From NCBI RefSeq assembly GCF_029919115.1, contig NZ_CP123990.1, positions 1,488,001-1,552,000 of the forward strand: DNA of 64,000 nt, in the 5' to 3' direction. The stretch comes from Variovorax paradoxus (GTDB taxonomy: Bacteria > Pseudomonadota > Gammaproteobacteria > Burkholderiales > Burkholderiaceae_C). The notes beneath the pieces are model-generated. The model was not told where the DNA came from and did not search any database. It was given only the letters and a program-made list of their open reading frames with translations. The position numbers were made by a program, and so were the translations under genes. Below, piece by piece: positions 21,666 to 32,186 of the stretch. Position 1 is the stretch's first letter, and each line of letters starts with the position of its first letter.

Positions 21666-22259
21666 TTACTTCTTGCCGGTGATTCCCTGCGCCGTCGTCA
21701 GGTGGCCGTGAACCACGGGCAGCGTCTTGGCTGCATAGGCCTTCAGGTCCGCATCGGCCGCATTGCGCTGCACCTTCTGCAGCATTTCATGCGTCTTCTT
21801 GTGGTCGGAAAGGCCCGCCATCGACATGTACTGCTTGTCGAAGGTTTCGCCGCTCAGGGCCTTCAGCGCGGTTGCGGTGGCCTTGTGCTTGGCGTCGGGC
21901 TCGGTCGGCAGCTCCACGCCTTTCTTCGATGCGATTTCCTGCAGTTCGCTCAGCGCCTTGGTGTGGTCGTCGACCATGGTCTTGCCGAACTGCTTCACCT
22001 CGTCCTTCGAGGCTTTCTCCTGGGCGAGCTTTCCGGTTTCGATCTCGGCGAGATTGGCCTGCGCAATGTCTCTCATAAAGCGCTGATCGCCCTTCGACGG
22101 CTTGCCTGCCTGGTCCGACTTGCCGGCGGCGCTGCGTGTTTCCGTGGCCTGGTCGCCGCGCGAGCTCGCGCTCTGGGCGGCGGCGGGAAGAGTCGCAGCA
22201 AATGCGCAAGCGGCCACTGCGGCCATGCCGAAACGGAAGGCAGTGCTTTGGATGGTCAT
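21666..22259 (-). CDS. DUF4142 domain exported protein
   Basis: The 197-residue protein has a signal peptide (basic start, hydrophobic core near residues 8-26, cleavage after AAAQ). The mature part has the ferritin-like helical DUF4142 pattern (FMRDIAQANLAEIETGKLAQEKASKDEVKQFGKTMVDDH). Family members are periplasmic stress-linked proteins of unclear activity. The ATG at 22259 has AAGGAG eleven bases upstream. A sigma-54-type promoter at 22325-22338 precedes it, placing it in the proposed RpoN2 regulon. Confidence 0.87.
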   Translation of the reverse strand: MTIQSTAFRFGMAAVAACAFAATLPAAAQSASSRGDQATETRSAAGKSDQAGKPSKGDQRFMRDIAQANLAEIETGKLAQEKASKDEVKQFGKTMVDDHTKALSELQEIASKKGVELPTEPDAKHKATATALKALSGETFDKQYMSMAGLSDHKKTHEMLQKVQRNAADADLKAYAAKTLPVVHGHLTTAQGITGKK

Positions 22260-22324
22260 CGATGTACTCCTTGAAGGTGATGATTTCGGGCCCGCCCGTT
22301 GGAGCGGGATCCGCTCCTTGCGGG

Positions 22325-22338
22325 GCAACGCGCATGCC
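22325..22338 (-). promoter_or_regulatory. Sigma-54 -24/-12 promoter (DUF4142 gene)
   Basis: GGCATGCGCGTTGC on the minus strand fits GG-N10-GC with TTGC at -12. The predicted start is near 22314, 55 bp before the ATG. It is back to back with the promoter at 22351-22364. Confidence 0.7.
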
Positions 22339-22350
22339 CGGCGCGATGCG

Positions 22351-22364
22351 GGCATGCCGCTTGC
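22351..22364 (+). promoter_or_regulatory. Sigma-54 -24/-12 promoter (gene at 22423)
   Basis: GGCATGCCGCTTGC matches the sigma-54 consensus. Transcription should start near 22376, 47 bp before the ATG at 22423. Confidence 0.7.
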
Positions 22365-22422
22365 CGCCCGCGTTTGTCCCTGTTCTTCCCTTCATTCTTT
22401 TCAACGCCCTGGACGTCCTGTC

Positions 22423-22707
22423 ATGAAAAGATCGCAATCGCGCATGGGCCATGCGAGCGAGTGCTATGAACTGCTTGAATTCCTGTCGCGCCGCCAGATG
22501 CCCGTGGTGTGCTCGGAACCCGATGACATTCACAAGATCCTTGCACTGCGCAGCGCGTCGCTGCTGCAGGCAATGACGGAGCCGACGGTGGTGTTGCGCA
22601 CCGGCGAGCGGCGGATCGAACGCGCCATCGTGACCGCGATCACCGCCGAAGGCCGCGCGGCCTGCATGATGCGCAGCGCCAATGCGCTGACGCCCGGGCG
22701 CCGCTGA
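22423..22707 (+). CDS. Hypothetical protein of the RpoN2 region
   Basis: This 94-residue soluble protein has no recognised domain. It has a helical N-terminus (HASECYELLEFLSRRQMP) and a beta-rich centre (PTVVLRTGERRIERAIVTAITAEGRAA), the latter resembling the two small hypotheticals at 22992 and 23241 in general style. The ATG at 22423 is supported by the sigma-54-type promoter 59 bp upstream. The gene is monocistronic. Confidence 0.6.
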   Translation: MKRSQSRMGHASECYELLEFLSRRQMPVVCSEPDDIHKILALRSASLLQAMTEPTVVLRTGERRIERAIVTAITAEGRAACMMRSANALTPGRR

Positions 22708-22740
22708 GGGCGCTTGCCGCCGCTTGTTGCGGCGGATGCT

Positions 22741-22995
22741 TCAGAGCTGGCCCTGGCCGTCGCCCGTGCGGTCGTGCACCCAGCGCATGGCTTGCTGCTG
22801 CGCATGGCGCAGCGCCTCTGCTTCGGTGGCGTAGGCGATCTCGTCGGTGTCGTTGGGCAGCATGGTTTCCTGGGTGGCCGTTCCCTCGCCGAGGCAGACG
22901 ACCTCGGGGCGGTACACACCCGTGGCCATGCGGCGGGCGCAGTACGCGAAGCGCCAGCCGCGGTAGAAGAATTCGTGGCGCTGCTCTTCGTTCAT
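22741..22995 (-). CDS. Hypothetical protein, end of the rpoN2 operon
   Basis: The 84-residue protein is unrecognised. It has a basic, aromatic N-terminus (FFYRGWRFAYCARRM) and an acidic helical C-terminal half (DEIAYATEAEALRHAQQQAMRWVHDR). Its start overlaps the previous gene by 4 bp, so it is translationally coupled. It is the fourth gene in line from rpoN2. Confidence 0.6.
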   Translation of the reverse strand: MNEEQRHEFFYRGWRFAYCARRMATGVYRPEVVCLGEGTATQETMLPNDTDEIAYATEAEALRHAQQQAMRWVHDRTGDGQGQL

Positions 22996-23225
22996 TGCGG
23001 GTGCTCCGCCGCGGCGGATGAATCGGCGCCGCGGATCGCGCTCCATCCGGCGGGCGTGAGCGCGCGGACTTCGCCGAACTGCCCGTCGCAAGAGTCCGGC
23101 GGATAGAAGCGCACATCCACGTGCCCGGTGGCCGCGAGCCGGCGCAGCACGCGCACCTTGGACGGCCGTGCCACGAAGATGGGAAGCCGCTTGCGGGCCA
23201 GTCTTTCGAGATAGCGGTAGGACAT
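22992..23225 (-). CDS. Hypothetical protein in the rpoN2 operon
   Basis: This 77-residue protein is basic at the N-terminus. Its C-terminal LTPAGWSAIRG resembles the LTPDGRSALG of the next-upstream small gene, so the two may share a fold. It begins 15 bp after that gene's stop, preceded by an AGAGAGGGG-type site, and overlaps the following gene by 4 bp. Confidence 0.6.
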   Translation of the reverse strand: MSYRYLERLARKRLPIFVARPSKVRVLRRLAATGHVDVRFYPPDSCDGQFGEVRALTPAGWSAIRGADSSAAAEHPQ

Positions 23226-23240
23226 GCGGTACCCCTCTCT

Positions 23241-23501
23241 TTACTGCTGCAACTGCTGCAATTGCGGAATGGCCTGCACGCCGCGTTTGAAGCTGTCCAC
23301 GGGCGCTCCGAGCGCGCTGCGTCCGTCGGGTGTCAGGGCGAGAAAGCGGCCCACCTCGCGGCCTCCGGCATCGGGCTTGAGGGTCAGCGCCGCAACCAGC
23401 CCGGCGGCCCGCAGCACCAGCAGGTTGTCGATGTCGTGGGTGTCGGTCAGCGTCGCGGGCGCGGGATGCTTTGCGAGCACACGCAGAAATTCAATGGACA
23501 T
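23241..23501 (-). CDS. Hypothetical protein downstream of rpoN2
   Basis: The 86-residue protein has a helix-strand pattern (IDNLLVLRAAGLVAALTLKPDAGGREVGRFLALTPDGRSAL) reminiscent of a small winged-helix or regulator fold, though no family is certain. It starts 17 bp after rpoN2 with a GGAG site, so it is co-transcribed. The C-terminus ends in a run of glutamines and leucines. Confidence 0.6.
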   Translation of the reverse strand: MSIEFLRVLAKHPAPATLTDTHDIDNLLVLRAAGLVAALTLKPDAGGREVGRFLALTPDGRSALGAPVDSFKRGVQAIPQLQQLQQ

Positions 23502-23518
23502 GTTTTCTCCTTTGCGGG

Positions 23519-24982
23519 CTAGGCCGCAGCTCCCAGTTCTCCCCCATGGACGCGGCGGCGCTCGAAGGGGTCGATGTTCATGCTCTGGCGGTACTTGGTG
23601 ACGGTGCGGCGCGCAATGCGAAAGCCCTGCTGCGCCAACTGGCGTGCCAGCGCCGCATCGCTTAGCGGCGCCACGGGTTTTTCGACGGCAATGAGCTCGC
23701 GGATGAGCCCCTGCAGTGCCACCGGCGCGCTCGCGCCCCCGGCGGCGTGCTCGAGCCCGCGCGAGAAGAAGTGCTGCAGTTCGAAGATGCCGACGGGCGT
23801 GGCCATGTACTTGTTGTGCACGGTGCGCGAAACGGTGGACGGATGCACGCCCACTTCTTCGGCAATTTCGCGCAGCCCGAGCGGCTTCATGGCGAGCGGG
23901 CCGTGCTCGAAGAACATCTTCTGCCGCTCGACGATGGCGCGCGCCACCTCCAGAATGGTGGATGCGCGCTGCGACACGCTGCCCACCATCCAGCGCGCTT
24001 GCTCCAGGCATTCCTTCATGGCGGCGCACTGGCCGGTGCCGTGTTTCTCGCCATGCTGCTCGAGCAGTTGCGCGTAGGCCGAGTTCACCTTCACGCGGGG
24101 CAGGGCGCTGGCGTTGAGCGAGGTCCGCCAGGTGCCGCGCACCTTCTTCACGGTCACGTCGGGTATCACGATGCGCGCCGCCGTCTCGCCGAATTGCCAG
24201 CCCGGGTGCGGGCTCAGGCGCCGGATGCAATCGATTGCGCACTGCACTTCCTGCGGCGCCGCATCGAGCGCCTTGGCCAGTTTGCCGACGTCATGAGTGG
24301 CAAGCAGGCCGATGTGCGCTTCGAGAATACGGCGCGCGAGTTGCCGGATGACTGTTCCCGATTCGTTCGCATGCGCTGGAGAAGCCTCGAGTTGCAGGCA
24401 AAGGCATTCGGCCACGCTGCGCGCCGCCACGCCCGCAGGGTCGAGCGCCTGCACGCGGCGCAGGGCCGTGCGCAGTTCGCGCTCCGCATCCGCGCCGGTT
24501 TCTCCGAGCGCGGAGCCCACCTCTTCGAGCGAAATGCGAAGGTAGCCGTCGTCGTCCAACGCCTCGACCACGGCGCGCGCAAATGCCATTTCGCGCGCGG
24601 AAATGCGCAGTACGCCAAGTTGCCCGTGCAGGTGGGCGCGCAGCGAATCCGGCAGCGGCACGCGCTGCATCAGGTCGAAGCTCTCGTCATGCGACAGGTG
24701 CCTGTCGCCCGAGGCCGGGGCCGCGGTAATCCTGTCGAAGGCCGCCGCCGCTTCGATGTCGGCGGCAGCATCGGCCGCGGCCGGCACGGTTTCGGCGATG
24801 GATTCGTGGCCTTCTTGCGCGAGCGGTTCAATCTCGAGAAACGGGTTCAGCTCGGCTGCGTCGCGCAGCGCCTGCGCGTACTCCTGCGAGGACATCTGCA
24901 GCAGCCGAACGGCCTGCTGCAGGCGGGGGGAAAAGATAGGGGCCTGCACCTGGCGGGCCTGCAAAACAATCGACGTGTTCAT
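23519..24982 (-). CDS. rpoN: RNA polymerase sigma-54 factor (second copy, RpoN2)
   Basis: The 487-residue sigma-54 has all regions. The Gln-rich activator-interacting region I (FSPRLQQAVRLLQMSSQEY) is followed by an Ala/Glu-rich linker and the core-binding domain. The helix-turn-helix is seen in LREIAEEVGVHPSTVSRTVHNKYMATPVGIFEL. The RpoN box ARRTVTKYR at residues 457-465 differs from canonical ARRTVAKYR by A to T, and the tail is atypical. The usual rpoN neighbours (lptB, hpf, pts genes) are absent, so this is probably a paralogue. It has its own sigma-54-type promoter and heads a four-gene operon. Confidence 0.92.
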   Translation of the reverse strand: MNTSIVLQARQVQAPIFSPRLQQAVRLLQMSSQEYAQALRDAAELNPFLEIEPLAQEGHESIAETVPAAADAAADIEAAAAFDRITAAPASGDRHLSHDESFDLMQRVPLPDSLRAHLHGQLGVLRISAREMAFARAVVEALDDDGYLRISLEEVGSALGETGADAERELRTALRRVQALDPAGVAARSVAECLCLQLEASPAHANESGTVIRQLARRILEAHIGLLATHDVGKLAKALDAAPQEVQCAIDCIRRLSPHPGWQFGETAARIVIPDVTVKKVRGTWRTSLNASALPRVKVNSAYAQLLEQHGEKHGTGQCAAMKECLEQARWMVGSVSQRASTILEVARAIVERQKMFFEHGPLAMKPLGLREIAEEVGVHPSTVSRTVHNKYMATPVGIFELQHFFSRGLEHAAGGASAPVALQGLIRELIAVEKPVAPLSDAALARQLAQQGFRIARRTVTKYRQSMNIDPFERRRVHGGELGAAA

Positions 24983-25024
24983 GTTTCTCCGTAGCGCCTC
25001 CGGTTCTCGGGGCGGGATGGCTGC

Positions 25025-25038
25025 GCAACGGTCGTGCC
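25025..25038 (-). promoter_or_regulatory. Sigma-54 -24/-12 promoter of rpoN2
   Basis: GGCACGACCGTTGC preceded by T fits TGGCACG-N4-TTGC exactly. The predicted start is near 25013, 31 bp before the rpoN2 ATG, implying autoregulation. A perfect 12-bp palindrome AAAACTAGTTTT lies at 25065-25076, about 57 bp upstream of that start, and could be an operator. Confidence 0.75.
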
Positions 25039-25195
25039 AGGGTATTTCTCGCTCGCATGGGTCGAAAACTAGTTTTAAAGTACGCATAAAAGGGTTCGCG
25101 CGCGCCTTCGGCGCCGGGGTGTTGGAAGCCTTGCGGCAAATCTTGCGGTTCTCCGGGGGCAGACAGGGGTGGGGCGTTTGTCGGAAACTCATGCA

Positions 25196-25567
25196 ATGAA
25201 AAATTCATCGGGAGACAGGGGGCAGCCCGCGGCGTGGCCGGCGCTGCTGACCGGCGCTTGCCTTGCCATTGCGGGGCTCGCGGGGCTGGGACTCGCGTTT
25301 CGGCAGAAATCCCGCACCGCACGGGCTGCGGAAGAAAAGCTGGCGCTGCATCGAGCGCGCTTGGCTCGCCAGGCACTGTGCGCTCAGCGCCTTGAACACG
25401 ATCTTCGAAGCCCGGTGGGCGCCATGGCCGTGGCCTTGGAGCTTTTGCGGACCTCCGACGACACCGACACCCAACGCGAAGCCCTGGAAGTGCTGGAGCG
25501 GCAGGTCGCGCGTATGACGTCTCTGACAGAGCAAGTGCACGAATTCGCACAGGGCTTGGACGATTGA
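25196..25567 (+). CDS. Membrane histidine-kinase-like protein lacking an ATPase domain
   Basis: The 123-residue protein has one N-terminal membrane segment (about 14-35), a basic linker, and a histidine-kinase dimerisation helix with RLEHDLRSPVGAM, in which His68 is the phosphoacceptor-like residue. The ATP-binding domain is absent, and the ORF ends normally, so this is not an obvious frameshift. It is divergent from rpoN2 and precedes the sigma-54-dependent response regulator. It may accept or remove phosphate from that regulator. Confidence 0.7.
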   Translation: MKNSSGDRGQPAAWPALLTGACLAIAGLAGLGLAFRQKSRTARAAEEKLALHRARLARQALCAQRLEHDLRSPVGAMAVALELLRTSDDTDTQREALEVLERQVARMTSLTEQVHEFAQGLDD

Positions 25568-25631
25568 ACCGTCCGGCGTTTCTTGCCGGGCGGCGCAAGA
25601 TTCGAAGTGGGACATCTACGCGCGAAAGAAA

Positions 25632-27122
<1,491 letters not shown>

Positions 27123-27403
27123 GAAGGCGCCTGCGGCTGCGCCGGCGTGTTCCGACGGGAGCATGAGGACGGACCCGCGGCGGAGGACGCGCCGCGCATT
27201 CGCGCGCGATAGCGTTCCTTCCAGCCGCGCAGCCGCAACCTGTAGGCCGCGGCGCCTGCGGGATCGAAGTCGGTTCCCAGATAATTCGCCGGGTTTTCAA
27301 GTGGATGGCAGGCGAAATAGCTGCTGAGTTCGTTCATGCGTGTCTCCGGGTGCGTGAAGGTTCTCGCTAGGCGAAAGGTCTCGCGCAAGGCGTTCACCGC
27401 CCG

Positions 27404-27417
27404 GCAAACTGCGTGCC
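27404..27417 (-). promoter_or_regulatory. Sigma-54 -24/-12 promoter (hypothetical gene at 27337)
   Basis: GGCACGCAGTTTGC on the minus strand matches the consensus. The start is predicted near 27393, 56 bp before the ATG. It is divergent from the promoter at 27437-27450, 20 bp away. Confidence 0.7.
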
Positions 27418-27436
27418 GAGGTGCCGCCGCCGGGCC

Positions 27437-27450
27437 GGTACGCCGTTTGC
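27437..27450 (+). promoter_or_regulatory. Sigma-54 -24/-12 promoter of the CheB/CheR hybrid kinase
   Basis: GGTACGCCGTTTGC matches GG-N10-GC with TTGC at -12. The start near 27462 leaves a very short leader containing AGGAG (27463-27467). Confidence 0.68.
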
Positions 27451-27475
27451 CGGAGAGCAAGTAGGAGAAAGCGCT

Positions 27476-30400
27476 TTGGATGAAATGAACCCCGACCATG
27501 CCGAGGAAGCGCTGGGCGATCAGATCGACGACGCCGTGCCGTCGCGCGGCTATCGCATGCTGCCCGTTGTCGGGCTTGGCGGCTCGGCGGGCAGCATCGA
27601 GGCGGTGGGCGAGTTCCTGGAGGGCATGCCCACCGACACGGGCATGGCCTTCGTGGTGGTGCTCTACCTGCCCGCGGCGCATGAGAACGCACTGGCGCAG
27701 GTGCTGGCGCGCTCCACCCGCATGCGGGTGGTGCCGGTCGGCGGCAGGGAGCGCATCGAGCCCGACACGGTGTATGTGGTTCCGCCCGGCAAGACGCTGC
27801 GCACCCGCGGCGAGCTCATCGAACTGGCGGCGCTTCCGCCGGGCCAGGGCCGCCACATGGCGGTCGACTTCTTCTTTCGAACGCTGGCCGATACCCACGG
27901 GCCCCACGCCATTGCGGTGGTTCTTTCGGGTGTGGACAGCGACGGCACCATCGGCGTCAAGCGGATCAAGGAGCGCGGCGGCCTGACGGTGGCGCAAGAC
28001 CCGCAGGAAACCCGCCACAACGGCATGGCGCAGTCGGCCATTGCCACCGGCATGGTCGACTGGGTGCTGCCCGTGCGCGAAATGGGCGCGCGCATTCACG
28101 CCTACTACCGCATCGAGCGGCAGCTGAAGCTGCCGCCCGAGCAGCTGCCGGACGGCGAAGACGACGCACCGCCCGCGCCCGATGTGGACGAGGCGGCCTT
28201 TCGCGAAGTGCTGGCCTTCGTGCGAAGCCGCAGCGGGCGCGATTTTGTCAACTACAAGCGGGCCACCGTGCTGCGGCGCATCGGCCGCCGCATGCAGGTA
28301 AACGGCGTGAGCGATCTTGCCGCCTACCTGGACTGCCTGCGCACGCGCCCCGGCGAGGCCGGCGCGCTGCTGCAGGACATGCTGATCAGCGTGACCAATT
28401 TCTTCCGCGACGGCGAATGCTTTTCGGCGCTGGAAGGCATGGTGCACGAGCTGTTCCGCAGCAAGACCTCGGCCGACACCATCCGCGTGTGGGTGGTGGC
28501 CTGCGCCACGGGCGAAGAGGCCTATTCGATTGCGATGCTGCTCAGCGAGCACGCCCGCATGCTGGAAAGCCCGCCGACCATCCAGATCTTTGCCACCGAC
28601 CTGGACGAGGACGCGGTGCGCGCCGCCCGTGAAGGCATCTACCCCATGGTCAGCGAGGCGGATGTGTCGGAAGAGCGGTTGCGGCGCTTCTTCATCCGCG
28701 AGCAGCGCGGCTACCGCGTGCGCCGCGAGTTGCGAGAGATGGTGCTGTTCGCGGTGCACGACGTGCTGAAGGATTCGCCGTTCTCGCGCATCGACCTGGT
28801 CACCTGCCGCAACCTGCTCATCTACCTCAACCGGGAGGCGCAGGCCCGCGTGTTCGAGACGCTGCACTTTGCGATGGTGCCCGGCGGCCGGTTGTTCATC
28901 GGCGCATCGGAGGCGGTGGACGAAGACAGCCCGCTCTTCGCTGTGCTCGACAAGAAGCACCGCATCTACGCGCACCGCCATGCGCCCAAGGCCGCGTTGC
29001 CGGTGCCCACCGGCCGCAGCAGCACCGCGCTGGCGCTGGACGCCAAGCGCGCGCTGCCCGTGATTCCAGGGGCGGCCTTTGCGCAGCTGCAACGCAGCGC
29101 AATGGCGCCGCTCTCCGATGGCCGCAGCATGACCTGGGGCGAGCTGCACCTGCGGCTGCTCGACCGGCTGGCGCCGCCTTCCATCCTGCTGGACTCGGAC
29201 CACGAGATGCTGCATATCTCGCCCGCGGCAACGCCGTTCCTGCACTTCAGCGGCGGCGAGCCGTCGCGCAACGTGCTGCGCGCCATCGTGCCTGACCTGA
29301 AGGCCGAGCTGCAGACCGCGCTTTACCACGTGAACGAAAGGCGACAGCCGGTGGAGGTGGCGCCGGTGCGCGTGCGGCTGAACCATGGCGAAGCCGAGGT
29401 TTCGCTCCATGTGATGCCGGTGGAAGAAATCGGCGGCGGCCTGCTGGTGCTGCTGCGCCAGGCCGACCCCGCGAGCGCGCGCGGCAGCATTGTGGTTCCG
29501 CGTGTGGATGCAGAGCCCCTTGCCGAGCACCTGGAGCGCGAGGTGACGCGTTTGAAGTCGCAGTTGCGCGAAACCGTGGAGCAGTACGAGACATCGACCG
29601 AGGAACTCAAGGCGAGCAACGAGGAACTGCACGCCATGAACGAAGAGCTGCATTCGGCGACCGAAGAGCTCGAGACCAGCCGCGAAGAACTGCAATCCAT
29701 CAACGAAGAGCTCACCACCGTCAACCACGAGCTCAAGAGCAAGGTGGACGACCTGGGCCAGGCCAACAGCGACATGCTGAACCTGATGGATGCGACCGCC
29801 ATAGCCACGGTGTTTCTGGACCGCGAGTTCCGCGTGACCCGCTTCACGCCCAGCGCGGTGGCCATCTTCAAGCTGATTGCCACCGACGTGGGGCGGCCGC
29901 TCTCCGACCTGACCACGCCGCTGGACTACCCGCAGCTTGCGGCGGATGCGCGCAAGGTGCTCCAGACGCTGCAGCCTTCGGAGCGGGAGGTGGGCGACGC
30001 CGCCGGCAACTGGTACCTGGCGCGCGTGCGGCCCTACCGCACCATCGAAGACCGCATTGCGGGCGTGGTGCTCACCTTCGTCGACATCACCGAGCGCAAG
30101 GAAGCGCAGGAGTCGCTGCGGCAGTCGCAGGAGCGCTTCAGCGCCATCGTCAACCAGGCCTCGGTGGGCGTGGCGCAAACCCGCCTCGACGGCGAAATTA
30201 CCTTTGCCAACACCTGCTATCACCAGCTCATGGGCTACGGCGAGAACGAACTCGCCGGCGTGAGCGCGCTCGACCTGGTGCACGCCGCCGACAAGCCGGC
30301 AATCTCGGCGCTGTTCGCGCGGCTGGCACAGCATGGCGAGCCGTTCCAGAGCGAGAGCCGCAATGTCCGCAAGGACGGCTCCTTCATCTGGCTGCACAAG

Positions 30401-32098
30401 AGCGTGACCGTGCTCACCAACGCGGGCGGCAAGCCCGACTCCGCGCTCATCGTGTGCAACGACATCAGCGAGCGCAGGGCCGCTGAAGAAGCGCTGCGCG
30501 AAAGCGAGGAGCGCTTCCGGCTGATGCTCGAAAACGCGGTCGACTACGCGATCTTCTCGGTCGACATGGAGCGCTGCGTCAAAAGCTGGAACACCGGCGC
30601 CGAGCGGCTCCTCGGCTATACCGAGGCCGAGATCCTCGGCCGTTCGGCCGACATCATCTTTACCGAGGAAGACCGCGCGGCGGGCGCCCCGCAGGAAGAG
30701 GCGCGCACCGCGCTCACCGCCGGCCGGGCGGCCGACGACCGGCTGCACCAGCGCAAGGACGGCTCTCGTTTCTGGGCCAGCGGCGCGCTCATGCCCATGC
30801 ACAACGGCGAGGGCGCGGTCATCGGCATGGTGAAGGTGCTGCGCGACCAGAGCGAGCAGCGCGCGGCGCAGCAGGAGGTGGAGCAAAGCCGCGGCGAATT
30901 GCTCGATGCGCTGCGCGCCAACGAGGCCGCGCGGCAGGCGCTCGAGGCCGCCGATGCCGCCAAGGACCGCTTTCTGGCCGTGCTTTCGCATGAACTGCGC
31001 AACCCGCTCGCATCGATCAGCGGCGCCGCCGAACTGCTGGCACCCGAGGAGCTTCCCACGCAGGAGCAGGCGCGCGCCGCGCGCGTAGTGCGGCGCCAGG
31101 CGGCGGCCATGAAGGTGCTGCTGGGCGACCTGCTCGATGTCTCCAGCCTGCGCCGGGGCCGGCTGGTGCTGCGCCGCGAGAGGGTCACGGCGCAGAGCAT
31201 CGTCGATGCGGCGCTGGAGGCCACCCGCCCGCTGATGGAGCAGGGGCGCCACAAGCTCGAACTGGACATCTTCGCCGCCGAGATTCCGCTCGACGCCGAC
31301 CCGATGCGCCTGACGCAGGTGATCTCGAACCTGCTGTCCAACGCGGCCAAGTACACGCCGGAAAGAGGCGAGATCCAACTGGCGGTGCATGCCGATGCGG
31401 ATGCCGGCCATGCGATCTTCACCGTCACGGACAACGGCATCGGCATGGACCCGGACACGGTCGACACGATGTTCGAGATGTTCACGCAGAGCGTGCACGC
31501 GCACGAGCGCTCGGCGGGCGGGCTGGGCATTGGCCTGGCGCTGGTGCGCAATATCGTCGAGCTGCATGGCGGCACGGTCACCGGCGAGAGCAGGGGGCTC
31601 GGCCATGGGAGCCGGTTCACCGTGCGTATTCCGCTTGCGGAGCCGCTTGCATCCGACACCGTGGCGGGGCACGTGAAATCCGAGCCTGGCTCGCCGGATG
31701 CTGCGTCAGAGGCCGCTCCGCAGCGCGTGCTGCTCGCGGACGACAACGTGGACGCCCTGTGGGGCATGGCGCGCATGCTGTCGATTTCCGGCTTCAGCGT
31801 CAAAACCGCCGACAACGGGGTCGATGCACTTCGGGTGGCGGAGCACTTCCGGCCCGATGCGGCCGTGCTCGACATCGGCATGCCCGGGCTCGACGGGCAC
31901 GAGGTGGCGCGCCGGATTCGCGCACAGCCCTGGGGGCGCGGCATGCTTCTTGTGGCGGCCACGGGGTGGAGCCAGCCTGAGGACAAGCTTGCCGCACTGG
32001 AGGCGGGGTTCGACGAGCACCTGGTGAAGCCGGTGGCCGCGGCAGACGTCCAGCGCCTGCTGCGGGCGCGCGACGGGGCAGCGGCGGCAAGCGGCTAA
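27476..32098 (+). CDS. CheB/CheR-PAS-histidine kinase-receiver hybrid protein
   Basis: The 1540-residue soluble protein combines a CheB methylesterase domain (Ser37; Asp in GVDSDG), a CheR methyltransferase domain (SVTNFFRD, CATGEEAYSIA, CRNLLIYL), a long coiled coil (ETSTEELKASNEELH...), several PAS domains, a histidine kinase (His near 1172, N-box NLLSNAAKYTP) and a receiver (Asp near 1466 in VLDIGMPGLDG). The catalytic His of CheB is Tyr64 here, so esterase activity is doubtful. The TTG at 27476 sits 8 bp from AGGAG, which decides the start over the ATG at 27485. No chemoreceptor gene is nearby. It is under a sigma-54-type promoter and so belongs to the stress regulon. Confidence 0.9.
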   Translation: MDEMNPDHAEEALGDQIDDAVPSRGYRMLPVVGLGGSAGSIEAVGEFLEGMPTDTGMAFVVVLYLPAAHENALAQVLARSTRMRVVPVGGRERIEPDTVYVVPPGKTLRTRGELIELAALPPGQGRHMAVDFFFRTLADTHGPHAIAVVLSGVDSDGTIGVKRIKERGGLTVAQDPQETRHNGMAQSAIATGMVDWVLPVREMGARIHAYYRIERQLKLPPEQLPDGEDDAPPAPDVDEAAFREVLAFVRSRSGRDFVNYKRATVLRRIGRRMQVNGVSDLAAYLDCLRTRPGEAGALLQDMLISVTNFFRDGECFSALEGMVHELFRSKTSADTIRVWVVACATGEEAYSIAMLLSEHARMLESPPTIQIFATDLDEDAVRAAREGIYPMVSEADVSEERLRRFFIREQRGYRVRRELREMVLFAVHDVLKDSPFSRIDLVTCRNLLIYLNREAQARVFETLHFAMVPGGRLFIGASEAVDEDSPLFAVLDKKHRIYAHRHAPKAALPVPTGRSSTALALDAKRALPVIPGAAFAQLQRSAMAPLSDGRSMTWGELHLRLLDRLAPPSILLDSDHEMLHISPAATPFLHFSGGEPSRNVLRAIVPDLKAELQTALYHVNERRQPVEVAPVRVRLNHGEAEVSLHVMPVEEIGGGLLVLLRQADPASARGSIVVPRVDAEPLAEHLEREVTRLKSQLRETVEQYETSTEELKASNEELHAMNEELHSATEELETSREELQSINEELTTVNHELKSKVDDLGQANSDMLNLMDATAIATVFLDREFRVTRFTPSAVAIFKLIATDVGRPLSDLTTPLDYPQLAADARKVLQTLQPSEREVGDAAGNWYLARVRPYRTIEDRIAGVVLTFVDITERKEAQESLRQSQERFSAIVNQASVGVAQTRLDGEITFANTCYHQLMGYGENELAGVSALDLVHAADKPAISALFARLAQHGEPFQSESRNVRKDGSFIWLHKSVTVLTNAGGKPDSALIVCNDISERRAAEEALRESEERFRLMLENAVDYAIFSVDMERCVKSWNTGAERLLGYTEAEILGRSADIIFTEEDRAAGAPQEEARTALTAGRAADDRLHQRKDGSRFWASGALMPMHNGEGAVIGMVKVLRDQSEQRAAQQEVEQSRGELLDALRANEAARQALEAADAAKDRFLAVLSHELRNPLASISGAAELLAPEELPTQEQARAARVVRRQAAAMKVLLGDLLDVSSLRRGRLVLRRERVTAQSIVDAALEATRPLMEQGRHKLELDIFAAEIPLDADPMRLTQVISNLLSNAAKYTPERGEIQLAVHADADAGHAIFTVTDNGIGMDPDTVDTMFEMFTQSVHAHERSAGGLGIGLALVRNIVELHGGTVTGESRGLGHGSRFTVRIPLAEPLASDTVAGHVKSEPGSPDAASEAAPQRVLLADDNVDALWGMARMLSISGFSVKTADNGVDALRVAEHFRPDAAVLDIGMPGLDGHEVARRIRAQPWGRGMLLVAATGWSQPEDKLAALEAGFDEHLVKPVAAADVQRLLRARDGAAAASG

Positions 32099-32125
32099 AG
32101 GGGCGACTAGCGGGCGCGCAAGCCG

Positions 32126-32139
32126 GGCACGCCGCTTGC
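32126..32139 (+). promoter_or_regulatory. Sigma-54 -24/-12 promoter of the CheB gene
   Basis: GGCACGCCGCTTGC is an exact match to the local consensus. The start near 32151 means translation must begin at the ATG at 32187 and not at the upstream in-frame TTG at 32136. Confidence 0.75.
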
Positions 32140-32186
32140 CCTGCAGGAAGACAACGTACTTATTCGTGTACTTCTGCTGCTCAGGA

